NCBI GenBank assembly: GCA_035604615.1
Contig: DATNID010000026.1
Coordinates: 1-64,000, forward strand
Length of the DNA: 64,000 bases
Source of the DNA: DATJLY01 sp035604615
Lineage (GTDB): Bacteria; Pseudomonadota; Alphaproteobacteria; ATCC43930; CGMCC-115725
Reading direction: 5' to 3'
Both the position numbers and the translations under genes were made by a program. Positions 33,700 to 43,566 of the stretch are shown here, one piece after another (the first letter of the stretch is position 1; every line of letters starts with the position of its first letter). Below the pieces are notes generated by a model. That model was not told where the DNA came from, ran no database searches, and was given only the letters and a program-made list of their open reading frames with translations.

Positions 33700-34734
33700 T
33701 CACTTCGCCGAGGCAGACTGCTCCGAGGCGTAGCGCTTGGCGGCGCGCTCGATGAAGCTCAGGTCGGCGTATTTCTTGACGTCGAAGCTGTGCTTCAGGA
33801 AGCCGAACTCCGCCTGCGCGTCGACGTTGCGCTGGAACGCCGCGAGGTCCGGGACGGCGTCCGGATTGCGGTAGGAGTCCTGCTTGGTCAGGTAGTAGGA
33901 AGTGAACAGCGTCGCCGGCTGCTTGGCCTGGGCGGCGGCGAACGCGATCGCCGCGTCGCGGTTGGCGGGATCGAGCATCCAATGGGTCCCGCGCACCATG
34001 TCCGCGAAGAAGTCGTCGAGCGCCGCGCGATTCTTCTGGAGGAAGCCCTCGCGCGCCACCAGCACGATCATCTGCGATGTCCCCATCCCGTCCTTCATGG
34101 TGAAGAGCGTGTGCGAACCGCTCTGCACGTTGGGCGCGTTGTTGAACGGCGCGACCAGCGACACGATGTCGGCCTTGCCGTCGAGCAGCATGGCACCGAT
34201 CGCCGGGAACGGCGCCTCGATCATGGTGTAGTCGCGCTTGAATTCGAGCCCGTGCTTCTTCAGGACGGCGCGGGCGCCGATGTCCACGGCGGCGCCGATC
34301 ACGTTGACGCCGACGATCTTGCCCTTGAGGTCCTCGATGGTTTTGATCGGGCCGTCATTGCGCACCCGGTATTCGATCGAGGCGTAGCCCTGGGCCCCGT
34401 CCTGGAACCCGTCGGCGACGATGCGCATGTCGCTGAGATCGCCGTTCTCGATGCCGTTGGCGAAGCTCGAATAGGCGAGCGTGGCGATCTCGATCTGGTC
34501 GGTGGCGAGCGCGATCAGCTCGGGCGAGGTGCCGGCGAAGTGAATGGCGTCGACCGAGTAGCTCTGGCCGTAATGCTTGAGAATGTCGGGCTTGGCGTAG
34601 ATGAGCGGTGAGAAGGTGCCAGTCAGCACCACCCAGCCGTGGCGGATGTTGAGCGGCTCGCCCGCCCGCGCGATGCCGAGCGACGCGGCGACGCAAGCGG
34701 CGAGCGCCGCGAGAGCACGAAGTCTCATGCGCAT
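33700..34734 (-). CDS. ABC transporter periplasmic substrate-binding protein (NMT1/SsuA-like)
   Basis: The 344-residue protein starts at the ATG behind a strong GGGAGGA site. A signal peptide (LRALAALAACVAASLGIARA) ends near residue 24. The mature protein has the two-lobe NMT1/THI5-like fold with TIEDLKGKIVGVNVIGAAVDIGARAVL and MLLDGKADIVSLVAPFNN, known from nitrate, sulfonate, taurine and pyrimidine-precursor binding proteins. It is clearly paralogous to the protein at 39119. No permease or ATPase gene is adjacent. The ligand is unknown. Confidence 0.83.
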   Translation of the reverse strand: MRMRLRALAALAACVAASLGIARAGEPLNIRHGWVVLTGTFSPLIYAKPDILKHYGQSYSVDAIHFAGTSPELIALATDQIEIATLAYSSFANGIENGDLSDMRIVADGFQDGAQGYASIEYRVRNDGPIKTIEDLKGKIVGVNVIGAAVDIGARAVLKKHGLEFKRDYTMIEAPFPAIGAMLLDGKADIVSLVAPFNNAPNVQSGSHTLFTMKDGMGTSQMIVLVAREGFLQKNRAALDDFFADMVRGTHWMLDPANRDAAIAFAAAQAKQPATLFTSYYLTKQDSYRNPDAVPDLAAFQRNVDAQAEFGFLKHSFDVKKYADLSFIERAAKRYASEQSASAK

Positions 34735-34912
34735 GGCTTCCTCCCGATCCCCGATGTCGCGGCATTCGCCGTCGCTTTGATTGGTGGGTAGGAGCCTACT
34801 ACGGCTCGCGCGGCGGCGCCGTGAATATTTCGTAATGTTCCAGTCGCGGCGGACAGGATGTTGCGCCCCGATCATCGTGGGTCCTAAATGCCAAAAGCCG
34901 GGGAGGGGCGCC
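34735..34912. promoter_or_regulatory. Divergent promoter region, binding protein / luciferase-like gene
   Basis: These 178 bases separate two divergent starts. The stretch 34770-34850 is the least GC-rich part and should hold both promoters. No clear operator, riboswitch or box pair was found. Confidence 0.3.
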
Positions 34913-35941
34913 ATGAAAGTCGGCATCTTCGACCATCTCGACCGCAAGGAGGGCGCGCTCGCGCCCTTCTACGAGGAGCGCATCCAGCTCGTCGCCGCCG
35001 CCGATCAGCTCGGCATCGACAGCTATCACATCGCCGAGCATCACTGGAATCCGGTCGGCATGGCGCCGCTGCCGGGCGTGTTCCTGGGCGCCGTCGCCGC
35101 GCGCACCAAGCGCATCCGCCTGGGGCCGCTCGCCTATGTGCTGACCTTCCACAACCCGCTGATCCTGGCCGAGGAGATCGCGATGCTCGACCAGCTCTCG
35201 GACGGGCGGCTCGAGCTCGGCGTCGGCCGCGGCATCTCGCCGTGGGAGCTGTCCATGCTCGGCATCACCTCGAGCCAGTCGCGCGAGATCTTCCGCGAGG
35301 CGATGGAGGTGCTGATCCAGTATTTCACCTCGGACAGCGTCACCCACCGCGGCGCGCGCTGGCAGTTCTACGACGTGCCGGTCGAGATCAAGCCGCTGCA
35401 GAAGCCGTTCCCGCCCGTCTGGTACGGCTCGTCGTCGGGCGCGACGCGCGACTACATCGCCACGCTCGGCTCGGCGATGAACGCCGGCTGGGCGCCATCG
35501 GCGCGCGTCAGGCAGGCCGCCGACGCCTACCGCGCCGCGTGGGAGCGCAACAAGGACGCGCCGTTCCGCGCCGGCCGCCCGGCCGACCCGATCATCGGCT
35601 CGGTGCGCATGGTGGTGATCGCCGACAGCGACGCCGAGGCCGAGGCGCTGGCCAAGCCCGCCTACGAGCGCTGGTATCAAAGCCTCGAGAAGCTGGCGCA
35701 CAGCTTCGGCTTCGCCGCGCTTTTCGTGCCCGGCGATTACGAGGTCGCGCGGCGCCACATCGGCAGCGTCATCGCGGGATCGCCGGACACAGTGCGGCGC
35801 GAGCTCTTGCGCCATATCGATGAGGGCGGCGTCACCTATCCGCTGCTGCAGCTCGCGTTCGGCACCCTCACCCACGCGCAGGAGCTGCGCACCCTGCAGC
35901 TCTTCGCGAGCGAGGTGCTGCCGCATATCAGGAAGCTGTAG
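34913..35941 (+). CDS. LLM class flavin-dependent oxidoreductase (luciferase-like)
   Basis: The 342-residue monooxygenase-type TIM barrel contains DSYHIAEHHWNPVGMAPLPGVFLGAVAARTKRIRLGPLAYVL and ILAEEIAMLDQLSDGRLELGVGRGISPWE, which are the flavin-binding and LuxA-like signatures. GAGGGGCG precedes the ATG. Such enzymes oxidise alkanesulfonates, nitriloacetate and similar compounds using reduced FMN. Its place beside NMT1-type binding proteins fits a scavenging role, but the substrate is unknown. The stop lies 3 bases from that of the convergent cytochrome gene. Confidence 0.87.
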   Translation: MKVGIFDHLDRKEGALAPFYEERIQLVAAADQLGIDSYHIAEHHWNPVGMAPLPGVFLGAVAARTKRIRLGPLAYVLTFHNPLILAEEIAMLDQLSDGRLELGVGRGISPWELSMLGITSSQSREIFREAMEVLIQYFTSDSVTHRGARWQFYDVPVEIKPLQKPFPPVWYGSSSGATRDYIATLGSAMNAGWAPSARVRQAADAYRAAWERNKDAPFRAGRPADPIIGSVRMVVIADSDAEAEALAKPAYERWYQSLEKLAHSFGFAALFVPGDYEVARRHIGSVIAGSPDTVRRELLRHIDEGGVTYPLLQLAFGTLTHAQELRTLQLFASEVLPHIRKL

Positions 35942-35944
35942 CCC

Positions 35945-36415
35945 TCACTTCGCCGGGGCGCGGAAATCCTGGTCCGGGAACATCGAGGCGTCCGGCACCT
36001 TGATGACGATCATGGCGCGGCCGGCGCCCTGGTGGCAGGTGTCGCACGCCTCGGTGAGCTGCTTGTAGGCCTTGTCGAAACGCTCGGCGTCGCCCGCCTT
36101 GATCGCCTGGCCGATGGACGCGATCGGCTCCTTGGTGTTGAACTCGATCATCTGCGCCACCGGCACGCCGCGCCAGGTCGGCCACACGCTCGCGGCGCGC
36201 TCGAACGCTTCCTGCAGCTCGTGCAGCTCATAGTCGGCATAGGCCCAGTTCTTCTGCTGGCCGGCGAGACCGAGCTTGATGTGGCGCGGCTGCACAGTCG
36301 CGGTCATGAGATCGCCGAGCCCCGGCCGGTAGCCCGGGCTCGGCGGCGCTTGCGCTTGCGCCGGCAGGCACGCCGCCAGCGCCAGCGCGAGGATGATGCG
36401 GCCGCCCCTTTTCAT
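35945..36415 (-). CDS. Periplasmic monoheme c-type cytochrome-like protein
   Basis: The 156-residue protein has a signal peptide ending near residue 22 (LALAACLPAQAQA). One heme-binding motif, CDTCH, lies at residues 124-128, close to the C-terminus, in helical sequence like cytochrome c'. The late position of the motif fits the four-helix c' arrangement. It starts 8 bases after the binding-protein gene at 36424 and so is the last gene of that unit. No redox partner is evident. Confidence 0.72.
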   Translation of the reverse strand: MKRGGRIILALALAACLPAQAQAPPSPGYRPGLGDLMTATVQPRHIKLGLAGQQKNWAYADYELHELQEAFERAASVWPTWRGVPVAQMIEFNTKEPIASIGQAIKAGDAERFDKAYKQLTEACDTCHQGAGRAMIVIKVPDASMFPDQDFRAPAK

Positions 36416-36423
36416 GGCCCGCC

Positions 36424-37437
36424 TTACTGCACGAACTCGTTGGTGAAGATCGCGTCGTAGGACGGCAGCTTCTCCTCGGCCTTCATGAAACCCGCCTCGA
36501 CATTGAGATCGTCGGCGACCGAGAGGCCCTTGGCGTCGAGCAGCGGCTTCAAGGGCGTGGCGTAGAGCGTGTTCTTGTAGGCTTGGTCCATCACCTTCTC
36601 GTCGGTGACGTTGACCCGTTTGGCCAGCAGCGCCATTGCCTCTTTCGGGTGCTCGTGCATGTAGGCATTGGCGAGGACCATGGCGTGTCCCATCTTGACG
36701 CAGAGCGAGCGGTGCTCGACGCAAGTCTGCGGCCGCGTCAGCAGCACGTTGGCGGCGACATGCGACAACCACGGCGGATCGACCACCGCGCCGGTGGTGC
36801 CGTCGGCGACGACGACGCCAAGGCCTTTATCGATGGCCTGCTCGAGGATCGGCGGGCCGCCCGAAAACCCGTCGATCGCGCCGCGCTCGAGCGCCGGCAC
36901 CTGCTCGGGCGGCGAAATGCCGGCGACCACGATGTCGTTCTCGGGATCGAGCCCGCCGGCCTTGGCGATGAGCTTGAGATAGGCGTGCGGGATGGCCTGA
37001 ATCGCGCCCACCGCGAAGCGCAGGCCCTTCATGACCTTGGCGCGCTCGGCGAGCGGCGCCTTCGGATCGAAGTGGCGCTCCTCGGCGATCTTCTTGCTGA
37101 CCACGACCCAGAAGCCGGTGCGGTCATAGGTGCCGGCGATGCCGAGGACCGGCTGCTTCCGCGCCGCCGCGCGGGTCAGCGTCACGCCCGAGGCGAGCGC
37201 GAAATCGACCGATCCCGCGATCACCGCGTTGGTCGCGGCGATGCCGGTGATGACCTGCTCCTTCACGTCGAGGCCCTCGGCCTTGAAGATGCCGGCATCC
37301 TGCGCGATGTAGCCGGAGGCGAAGATCAGCGCGATGGCCGGGAAGGCGAGCGTCGTATGCTCCATCTCGGCGCGCGCCGGCGCCGCGAGCGATGCGGCGA
37401 CCAATCCTGCGGCGATCAGGCTGCGATGCGATGTCAT
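36424..37437 (-). CDS. ABC transporter periplasmic substrate-binding protein (NMT1-like, second type)
   Basis: The 337-residue protein has a signal peptide ending at about residue 23 (SLAAPARA). The fold signature is FPAIALIFASGYIAQDAGIFKAEGLDVKEQVI, then GSVDFALASGVTLTRAAARKQPVLGIAG, typical of the SsuA/THI5-like group. It differs from the other two binding proteins nearby and is not a close paralog. It follows the CocE-type gene by 24 bases. The ligand is unknown, and there is no permease or ATPase gene nearby. Confidence 0.83.
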   Translation of the reverse strand: MTSHRSLIAAGLVAASLAAPARAEMEHTTLAFPAIALIFASGYIAQDAGIFKAEGLDVKEQVITGIAATNAVIAGSVDFALASGVTLTRAAARKQPVLGIAGTYDRTGFWVVVSKKIAEERHFDPKAPLAERAKVMKGLRFAVGAIQAIPHAYLKLIAKAGGLDPENDIVVAGISPPEQVPALERGAIDGFSGGPPILEQAIDKGLGVVVADGTTGAVVDPPWLSHVAANVLLTRPQTCVEHRSLCVKMGHAMVLANAYMHEHPKEAMALLAKRVNVTDEKVMDQAYKNTLYATPLKPLLDAKGLSVADDLNVEAGFMKAEEKLPSYDAIFTNEFVQ

Positions 37438-37461
37438 CCTTGGTCCTCCCAAAGGCGGTTT

Positions 37462-39113
37462 CTAGCGCGATCTCACCAAAGGCAAAATCAGGTGCGAGGG
37501 ACGGCGCGCATCGTGATGGATCGTGTCCCGCCCCACCTTGTCGGGCGTGTAGGGGTGCGCGAAGACGTTTTCCGTCACCGACGAATCACCGTTCGCGAGT
37601 TCAAGCCGGATGCGGTTGCCGCGCTTGAAGCGATAGGCGGTCGGCATCACCGCGACCGAGAGCTTGTAGGCGCGCCCGGGCACCAGTTTGTCGCTCTTCT
37701 TGTGCGCGTAATGCGGCGCGTGCGGGCGGGAGAGCTTGGCGTCGACCGCACGCATCGACGCCCTAAGCCAGCCCTTGGTGGCGATGCGCGAGGCGGGCTG
37801 AAGGTCTCGGGCGCGGTCCTCGGGCGCCTGCGCCATCTGCTCGGACAGCTTCACGAAGACGTCGGTGTCGTCGCGCGAGGAGGCGATGTGCAGCACCAGC
37901 TCGATGGGGCCGGCGATCTCGACATCGTCCGCGAGGGGCGGCGTGACGAAGGTGAGGACGCGCCGCACCAGGTCGGGCCGCCCGTCGCGCCCGAAGCCGA
38001 CGACGCCCATGCGCCAGCCCGCGTTGGGATAGTCAAACACCGTGGCGCCCCGTCCGTGCCCGGCGTCTCGCGCGCGAGCAAGCCGTCATTCAAGGAAGCG
38101 ACGCTGCCGCTCGGCCCGCGCGCCAGATAGAATTTCGCGTAGTCGACGTTGCGCGGCGGCCAGGACGGCGCGCTCTCGAACCGGTCGGCGCCGGTGACGA
38201 AATAGCGCACCTCGGGCTCGTCGAGATAAGAGGTCCGCCAGCCCTTGAGATAGCAGTCGTAGAACGGCAGCAGGTATTTCTCGTGGAAGGCGATGCTCGA
38301 ATAATCGGCGACCGCGGCGTAGAGGTCCGACGACCCGAACACGAGCAATTTCTTCGGCCCGCCGGCGCGCTGATATCCGACGATGTTGCCGTTGAGGTGG
38401 AGATCGACCTTGGTCCACACGCCGATCGAGAACACCGGCACCTTGATGCGCGCGAGCTTCTCGGCGGCGGCGCGCTCCTTCCACCACGCATCGTAGGTGG
38501 GATGGCGCTTCACCTGGGCGGGATAGTCCCATTCGACGAAGCGCGGCTTGCCCTGCGCGGGATAGGCGTTGACGGTCCGCACCTGGTCCCACCAGGTGGT
38601 CGGGTAGAGGCCGGGGATGCCGCCCGTATAGGCCGAATCCCGATAGGTATCGATGTGGCCGTCATAGGGCGCGACGCAGGCCAGGTGCGGCGGGTTCTGC
38701 GTCGCCATGAACCATTGCGAGCGCGCGAAATAGGACTGGCCGATCCCGCCCACCTTGCCGCTCGACCAGCGCTGGCGCGCGATCCACTCGATCGTTTCGT
38801 AGAGGTCGCGTTGCTCGCGCTTGCATTGGTAATGGTACTCGCCGCCCGAGCGGCCGGTGCCGCGCACGTCCATGTGGACATAGGCGTAGCCCTGCTCGAG
38901 ATACCACGCGATCGGCCCGGTCTCGCGCCACAGGAACAGCGGGATCGCCGGCGCCGCGTCGTTGTCGAAGCGATAGGGCGAGGCCGCGAGGAGGACGGGA
39001 TACCGTCCCGGCGCGCGCGGCAGGAACAGCGCCGCCGCGATCCTGACGCCGTCGCTCATCGGGATCGAGAGAAGCCGCGTCGGCGCTACGGGCTCCTCGC
39101 CGAGGAGCGCCAT
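37462..39113 (-). pseudogene. CocE/NonD family hydrolase (X-Pro dipeptidyl-peptidase-like), frameshifted
   Basis: From ATG 39113 a frame of about 355 codons gives the alpha/beta-hydrolase half: VLLAASPYRFDND, HMDVRGTGRSGG and the nucleophile serine in VGGIGQSYFARSQW. At about 38040-38050 the frame breaks. The C-terminal jelly-roll domain (VFDYPNAGWRMGVVGFG...YKLSVAVMPTAYRFKRGNRIRLELANGD) continues in another frame to 37462. A change of one or two bases in the run GGGGCGCC would restore a protein of about 550 residues, the normal family length. It is either a recent mutation or a sequencing error. It lies between two binding-protein genes in one operon. Confidence 0.8.
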
Positions 39114-39118
39114 GTCGC

Positions 39119-40129
39119 TTACGACCCGCCGAGGCGCTTGTTGGCGTCGTCGATCGGCGTCAAGTCGACATATTTGGGCGCGACGGTGAGGCCTTGCTTG
39201 ATGATGCCATACTTCATCTCGACATCGATCGCGTGCTGGGTCGCCTGGAGATCGGGCCTTCCGTCCGTGGCGTGGAAGGCATCGTCCTTCGAATAGATGT
39301 ATTCGAGCGTTTCCGGTTTCGCCTTGGTCACCTCGGCGGCGATCGTCACGGCTTCCTGATGGTGCGCGGGGGACGTCAGCCACTGCACCGCGCGGATATG
39401 GTCCTCGAGGAAATCGACCAGCGCGGCGCGGTGCTGGGCGATTTCTTCGACGCGCATCGCCCAAAGCACGGCCTGGATGCGGCCCTCGCCGTCGGCGGCG
39501 GTGAAGAGCGTGCGGTATTTACCCTGGTTGAGCATGTAGCGGTACTGCGGCACTAGGTTGATCAGGTCGACCTTGCCGTCGTCGAGCATCGCCGGCATGT
39601 TCGAGAAATTGGTCTCGACCGAGGTGAAGTCGCGGTCTTCGAGACCGTGGAGGCGCATCACGATGCGCATCGCCGAATCGCCGAACGAGCCGATCGCGTT
39701 GGTGGCGATGTTCTTGCCCTTCAGGTCCTCGACCTTGCGAACCGGGCTGTCCTTCGGCACGACATAGGTGACGCTCGCATAGCCGGGCACGCCATCCTGG
39801 AACACGTCGGCGATCATGCGCACGTCGAGGCGCGCGTTGCCGACGGCGAGCGCCAGCGCCTCGGGCCCGAAGGCCGCGATCTCGAGCTCGTTGATGGCGA
39901 GCGCCTGGATCTGCGGCGTGGTCCCTTGGAAGCGGACGCCCTCGGCGACGTAGCTCGCGCCGAAATGATGGAAGATTTCCGGGTGGCGCTTTTGCAGCGC
40001 GTCGATGATCGGCTGCATGTGCGTCGGCGTCGTTACCCAGCCGACGCGGATATGCCACGGATCGGCCGAGGCCGGAGATGCAAGCGCTACCGCCGCCGCC
40101 AGCGCGGCCGCCACTACGATCTTCATCAT
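39119..40129 (-). CDS. ABC transporter periplasmic substrate-binding protein (NMT1-like)
   Basis: The 336-residue protein starts at the first of two tandem ATGs behind GGGGAGG. A signal peptide ends near residue 22 (ALASPASA). KVEDLKGKNIATNAIGSFGDSAMRIVM and MLDDGKVDLINLVPQYRY align with the protein at 33700, showing paralogy. The CocE-type gene follows 5 bases after its stop. It is the first gene of a four-gene unit (binding protein, hydrolase, binding protein, cytochrome). Confidence 0.83.
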   Translation of the reverse strand: MMKIVVAAALAAAVALASPASADPWHIRVGWVTTPTHMQPIIDALQKRHPEIFHHFGASYVAEGVRFQGTTPQIQALAINELEIAAFGPEALALAVGNARLDVRMIADVFQDGVPGYASVTYVVPKDSPVRKVEDLKGKNIATNAIGSFGDSAMRIVMRLHGLEDRDFTSVETNFSNMPAMLDDGKVDLINLVPQYRYMLNQGKYRTLFTAADGEGRIQAVLWAMRVEEIAQHRAALVDFLEDHIRAVQWLTSPAHHQEAVTIAAEVTKAKPETLEYIYSKDDAFHATDGRPDLQATQHAIDVEMKYGIIKQGLTVAPKYVDLTPIDDANKRLGGS

Positions 40130-40170
40130 CGACCTCCCCACGCCATGCTTCTTGTGCGTGCATTTCACAC

Positions 40171-40206
40171 TGTCATTACGAGGAGCGCAAGCGACGAAGC
40201 AATCTC
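40171..40206. repeat. Dispersed repeat of the TGTCATTACGAGGAGCG type
   Basis: TGTCATTACGAGGAGCGCAA followed by GCGACGAAGCAATCTC belongs to a repeat word found between genes of many alphaproteobacteria, usually as one arm of an inverted pair. Only one arm is seen here, in the gap before mrp. Confidence 0.55.
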
Positions 40207-40233
40207 GGGCCGGCGTCGCGCGGTGGGTTCCGC

Positions 40234-41334
<1,101 letters not shown>

Positions 41335-41422
41335 GTCCGGCCCTTTCGACATTGGCTGACATATAGGAAGAAGTGGGGCATTCTGCCAAGCGAGCGGGCA
41401 TGTCCCGCCGAAAGGAATTGCC

Positions 41423-42583
41423 ATGTCGTGGAATCAAGGCGGCGGCCCCTGGGGCGGCGGCGGCGGCGGCGGACAGAGTCCGTGGGGGCGCGTTCCCCAG
41501 CCGCCCAATCTCGAGGAGATTCTGCGCAAGGGTCAGGACCGTCTGCGCCGCTTTCTTCCCGGCGGCAAGGGCAAGGGCAACGGTATCGTCATCGCCGCGC
41601 TCGCGGTCGCGGTGGTGTGGCTCCTGTGGTCGGGCGTCTATACCGTGGCACCCGACGAGCAAGGCATCGTGCTGCGCTTCGGCGCCTATGACCGCACCAC
41701 CAATCCCGGCCTCAATTTCAAGCTGCCGCTGGTCGAGACCGCGCTCACGCCCAAGGTCACGCGCGTCAGCCGCGTCGAGGTGGGCTTCCGCCAGATCGCG
41801 GGCGAGCGCCAGAGCCGCGCCACCGAGCTGCCCGAGGAATCGCTGATGCTGACGGGCGACGAGAACATCGTCGACATCAACTTCATCGTGCTGTGGGTCA
41901 TCAAGGACGCGAAATCCTATCTCTTCAACATCCGCAATCCCGACGGCACGGTGAAGTCTGCCGCGGAAAGCGCGATGCGCGAAGTGATCGGCCACAGCGA
42001 GATCGCGAGCGCGCTCACCAGCGGACGCCCGAAGATCGAGGCCGACACGCAGCAGCTCCTCCAGGAGATCCTCGACTCCTATCACGCCGGCATCTCGATC
42101 GACAACGTGCAGCTGCAGAAGGTCGATCCGCCGAACCAGGTGATCGACGCCTTCCGCGACGTGCAGAGCGCCAAGATCGATCAGAACCGTCTCATCAACG
42201 AGGCCGAGGCCTATCGCAACAACGTCGTGCCGGTGGCGAAGGGCGACGGCGCCCGCCTGGTGCAGGAGGCCGAGGCCTATCGCCAGCAGGTGGTGCTGAA
42301 CGCCCAGGGCGACGCGGCGCGCTTCCTGTCGGTCTACGATAGCTACAGGGTCGCGGCCGACATCACCTCGCGCCGGCTCTACATCGAGACGATGGAGAGC
42401 ATCCTCGGCCACACCAACAAGATCATCCTCGACAAGGCGGCGGCGAGCTCGGGCGTCGTGCCCTATCTGCCGCTGCCGCAGATCCAGTCGGCGCCGCCGC
42501 CGCGCGCCGCCAATCCGCAAGCGCCCCAGGGTGCGGTTCCGGCCCCGGCCCAGGCGCCCGCCGGGCGGGGAGGCACCCAATGA
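41423..42583 (+). CDS. hflK: FtsH protease modulator HflK
   Basis: With HflC it forms the SPFH-domain cage around the membrane protease FtsH. The 386-residue protein has a glycine-rich N-terminus (GGGPWGGGGGGGQSPWG), one membrane segment near 53-73 and the band-7 domain (YTVAPDEQGIVLRFGAY, DENIVDINFIVLWVIKD). A coiled-coil part and a proline/alanine-rich tail follow. Its stop overlaps the hflC start (ATGA). Confidence 0.95.
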   Translation: MSWNQGGGPWGGGGGGGQSPWGRVPQPPNLEEILRKGQDRLRRFLPGGKGKGNGIVIAALAVAVVWLLWSGVYTVAPDEQGIVLRFGAYDRTTNPGLNFKLPLVETALTPKVTRVSRVEVGFRQIAGERQSRATELPEESLMLTGDENIVDINFIVLWVIKDAKSYLFNIRNPDGTVKSAAESAMREVIGHSEIASALTSGRPKIEADTQQLLQEILDSYHAGISIDNVQLQKVDPPNQVIDAFRDVQSAKIDQNRLINEAEAYRNNVVPVAKGDGARLVQEAEAYRQQVVLNAQGDAARFLSVYDSYRVAADITSRRLYIETMESILGHTNKIILDKAAASSGVVPYLPLPQIQSAPPPRAANPQAPQGAVPAPAQAPAGRGGTQ

Positions 42584-43485
42584 GCACGCGCATGATCGCC
42601 GTCCTGGGCGCCCTCGCCGTGGTGGTGCTCATCCTCGCCTACAGCAGCCTCTTCGTCGTCGAGCAGATCGAGCAGGGGCTGGTGCTGCAGTTCGGCAAGC
42701 CGATCCGCGTCGTCGACGACCCCGGACTCCACGCCAAGCTGCCGTGGCAGGACGTGGTCCTCTACGATCGCCGCATCCTCGATTTCGAGCCGCCGGCCGA
42801 GGAGGTGATCGCCTCCGACCAGAAGCGGCTGGTGGTCGACATGTACGCCCGCTTCCGCATCGCCGATGCGTTGCAGTTCTATCAGAGCCTCGGCACCGAG
42901 ACCGTGGCGCGGCTCCGGCTGTCGTCGATCATGACGGGCGCGCTCCGGCGCGTCATCGGCGCGATCGAGCTTCAGGCCGTGATCTCGCTGCGGCGCGCCG
43001 AGATCATGCAGCAGATCCGCGAGGAGGTGAACGCGCAGACCAAGGGCTTCGGCCTCGACGTGATCGACGTGCGCATCAAGCGCGCTGACCTTCCCGAGGA
43101 GAACAGCCAGGCGGTGTTCGACCGCATGAAGTCCGAGCGCCAGCGCGAGGCAGCCGGCTACCGCGCCGAAGGCGCGCGCCAGGCGCAGCAGATCCGCGCC
43201 GATGCCGACCGCCAGCGCATCGAGATCATCGCGGACTCGCAGAAGCAGGCGCAGATCCTGCGCGGCCAAGGCGACGGCGACGCGATCAAGATCACCGCCG
43301 ACGCCTATGGCAAGGACCAGCCGTTCTTCAGCTACTACCGCTCGCTCCAGGCCTATCGCGAGGCGCTGACCGGCCAGGGCACCACCTTCGTGCTCTCGCC
43401 CGACAGCGAATTCTTCCGCTATCTCGAGAGCGGCCCCCTGCTCGGCGGCGAGGCGAAATCGACGGCGCAGGCCCAGGGGAAGTGA
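42580..43485 (+). CDS. hflC: FtsH protease modulator HflC
   Basis: This is the partner of HflK, with 301 residues. An N-terminal membrane anchor lies at about 5-25. The band-7 domain follows (QIEQGLVLQFGKPIRVVDDPGLHAKLPW), then a charged coiled coil. The late segment FFSYYRSLQAYREALTGQGTTFVLSPDSEFFRYL is typical of HflC. It is translated together with hflK through a 4-base overlap. degP follows after 81 bases, keeping membrane and periplasmic quality control together. Confidence 0.95.
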   Translation: MSTRMIAVLGALAVVVLILAYSSLFVVEQIEQGLVLQFGKPIRVVDDPGLHAKLPWQDVVLYDRRILDFEPPAEEVIASDQKRLVVDMYARFRIADALQFYQSLGTETVARLRLSSIMTGALRRVIGAIELQAVISLRRAEIMQQIREEVNAQTKGFGLDVIDVRIKRADLPEENSQAVFDRMKSERQREAAGYRAEGARQAQQIRADADRQRIEIIADSQKQAQILRGQGDGDAIKITADAYGKDQPFFSYYRSLQAYREALTGQGTTFVLSPDSEFFRYLESGPLLGGEAKSTAQAQGK

Positions 43486-43566
43486 CGAGAGGCGCGATGC
43501 CGCTTTCTTGGCCGCAGGAACTTTCGTAATATCGCTGCGGTCCCGCCTGCCTTTGGAGTGTCTTAA

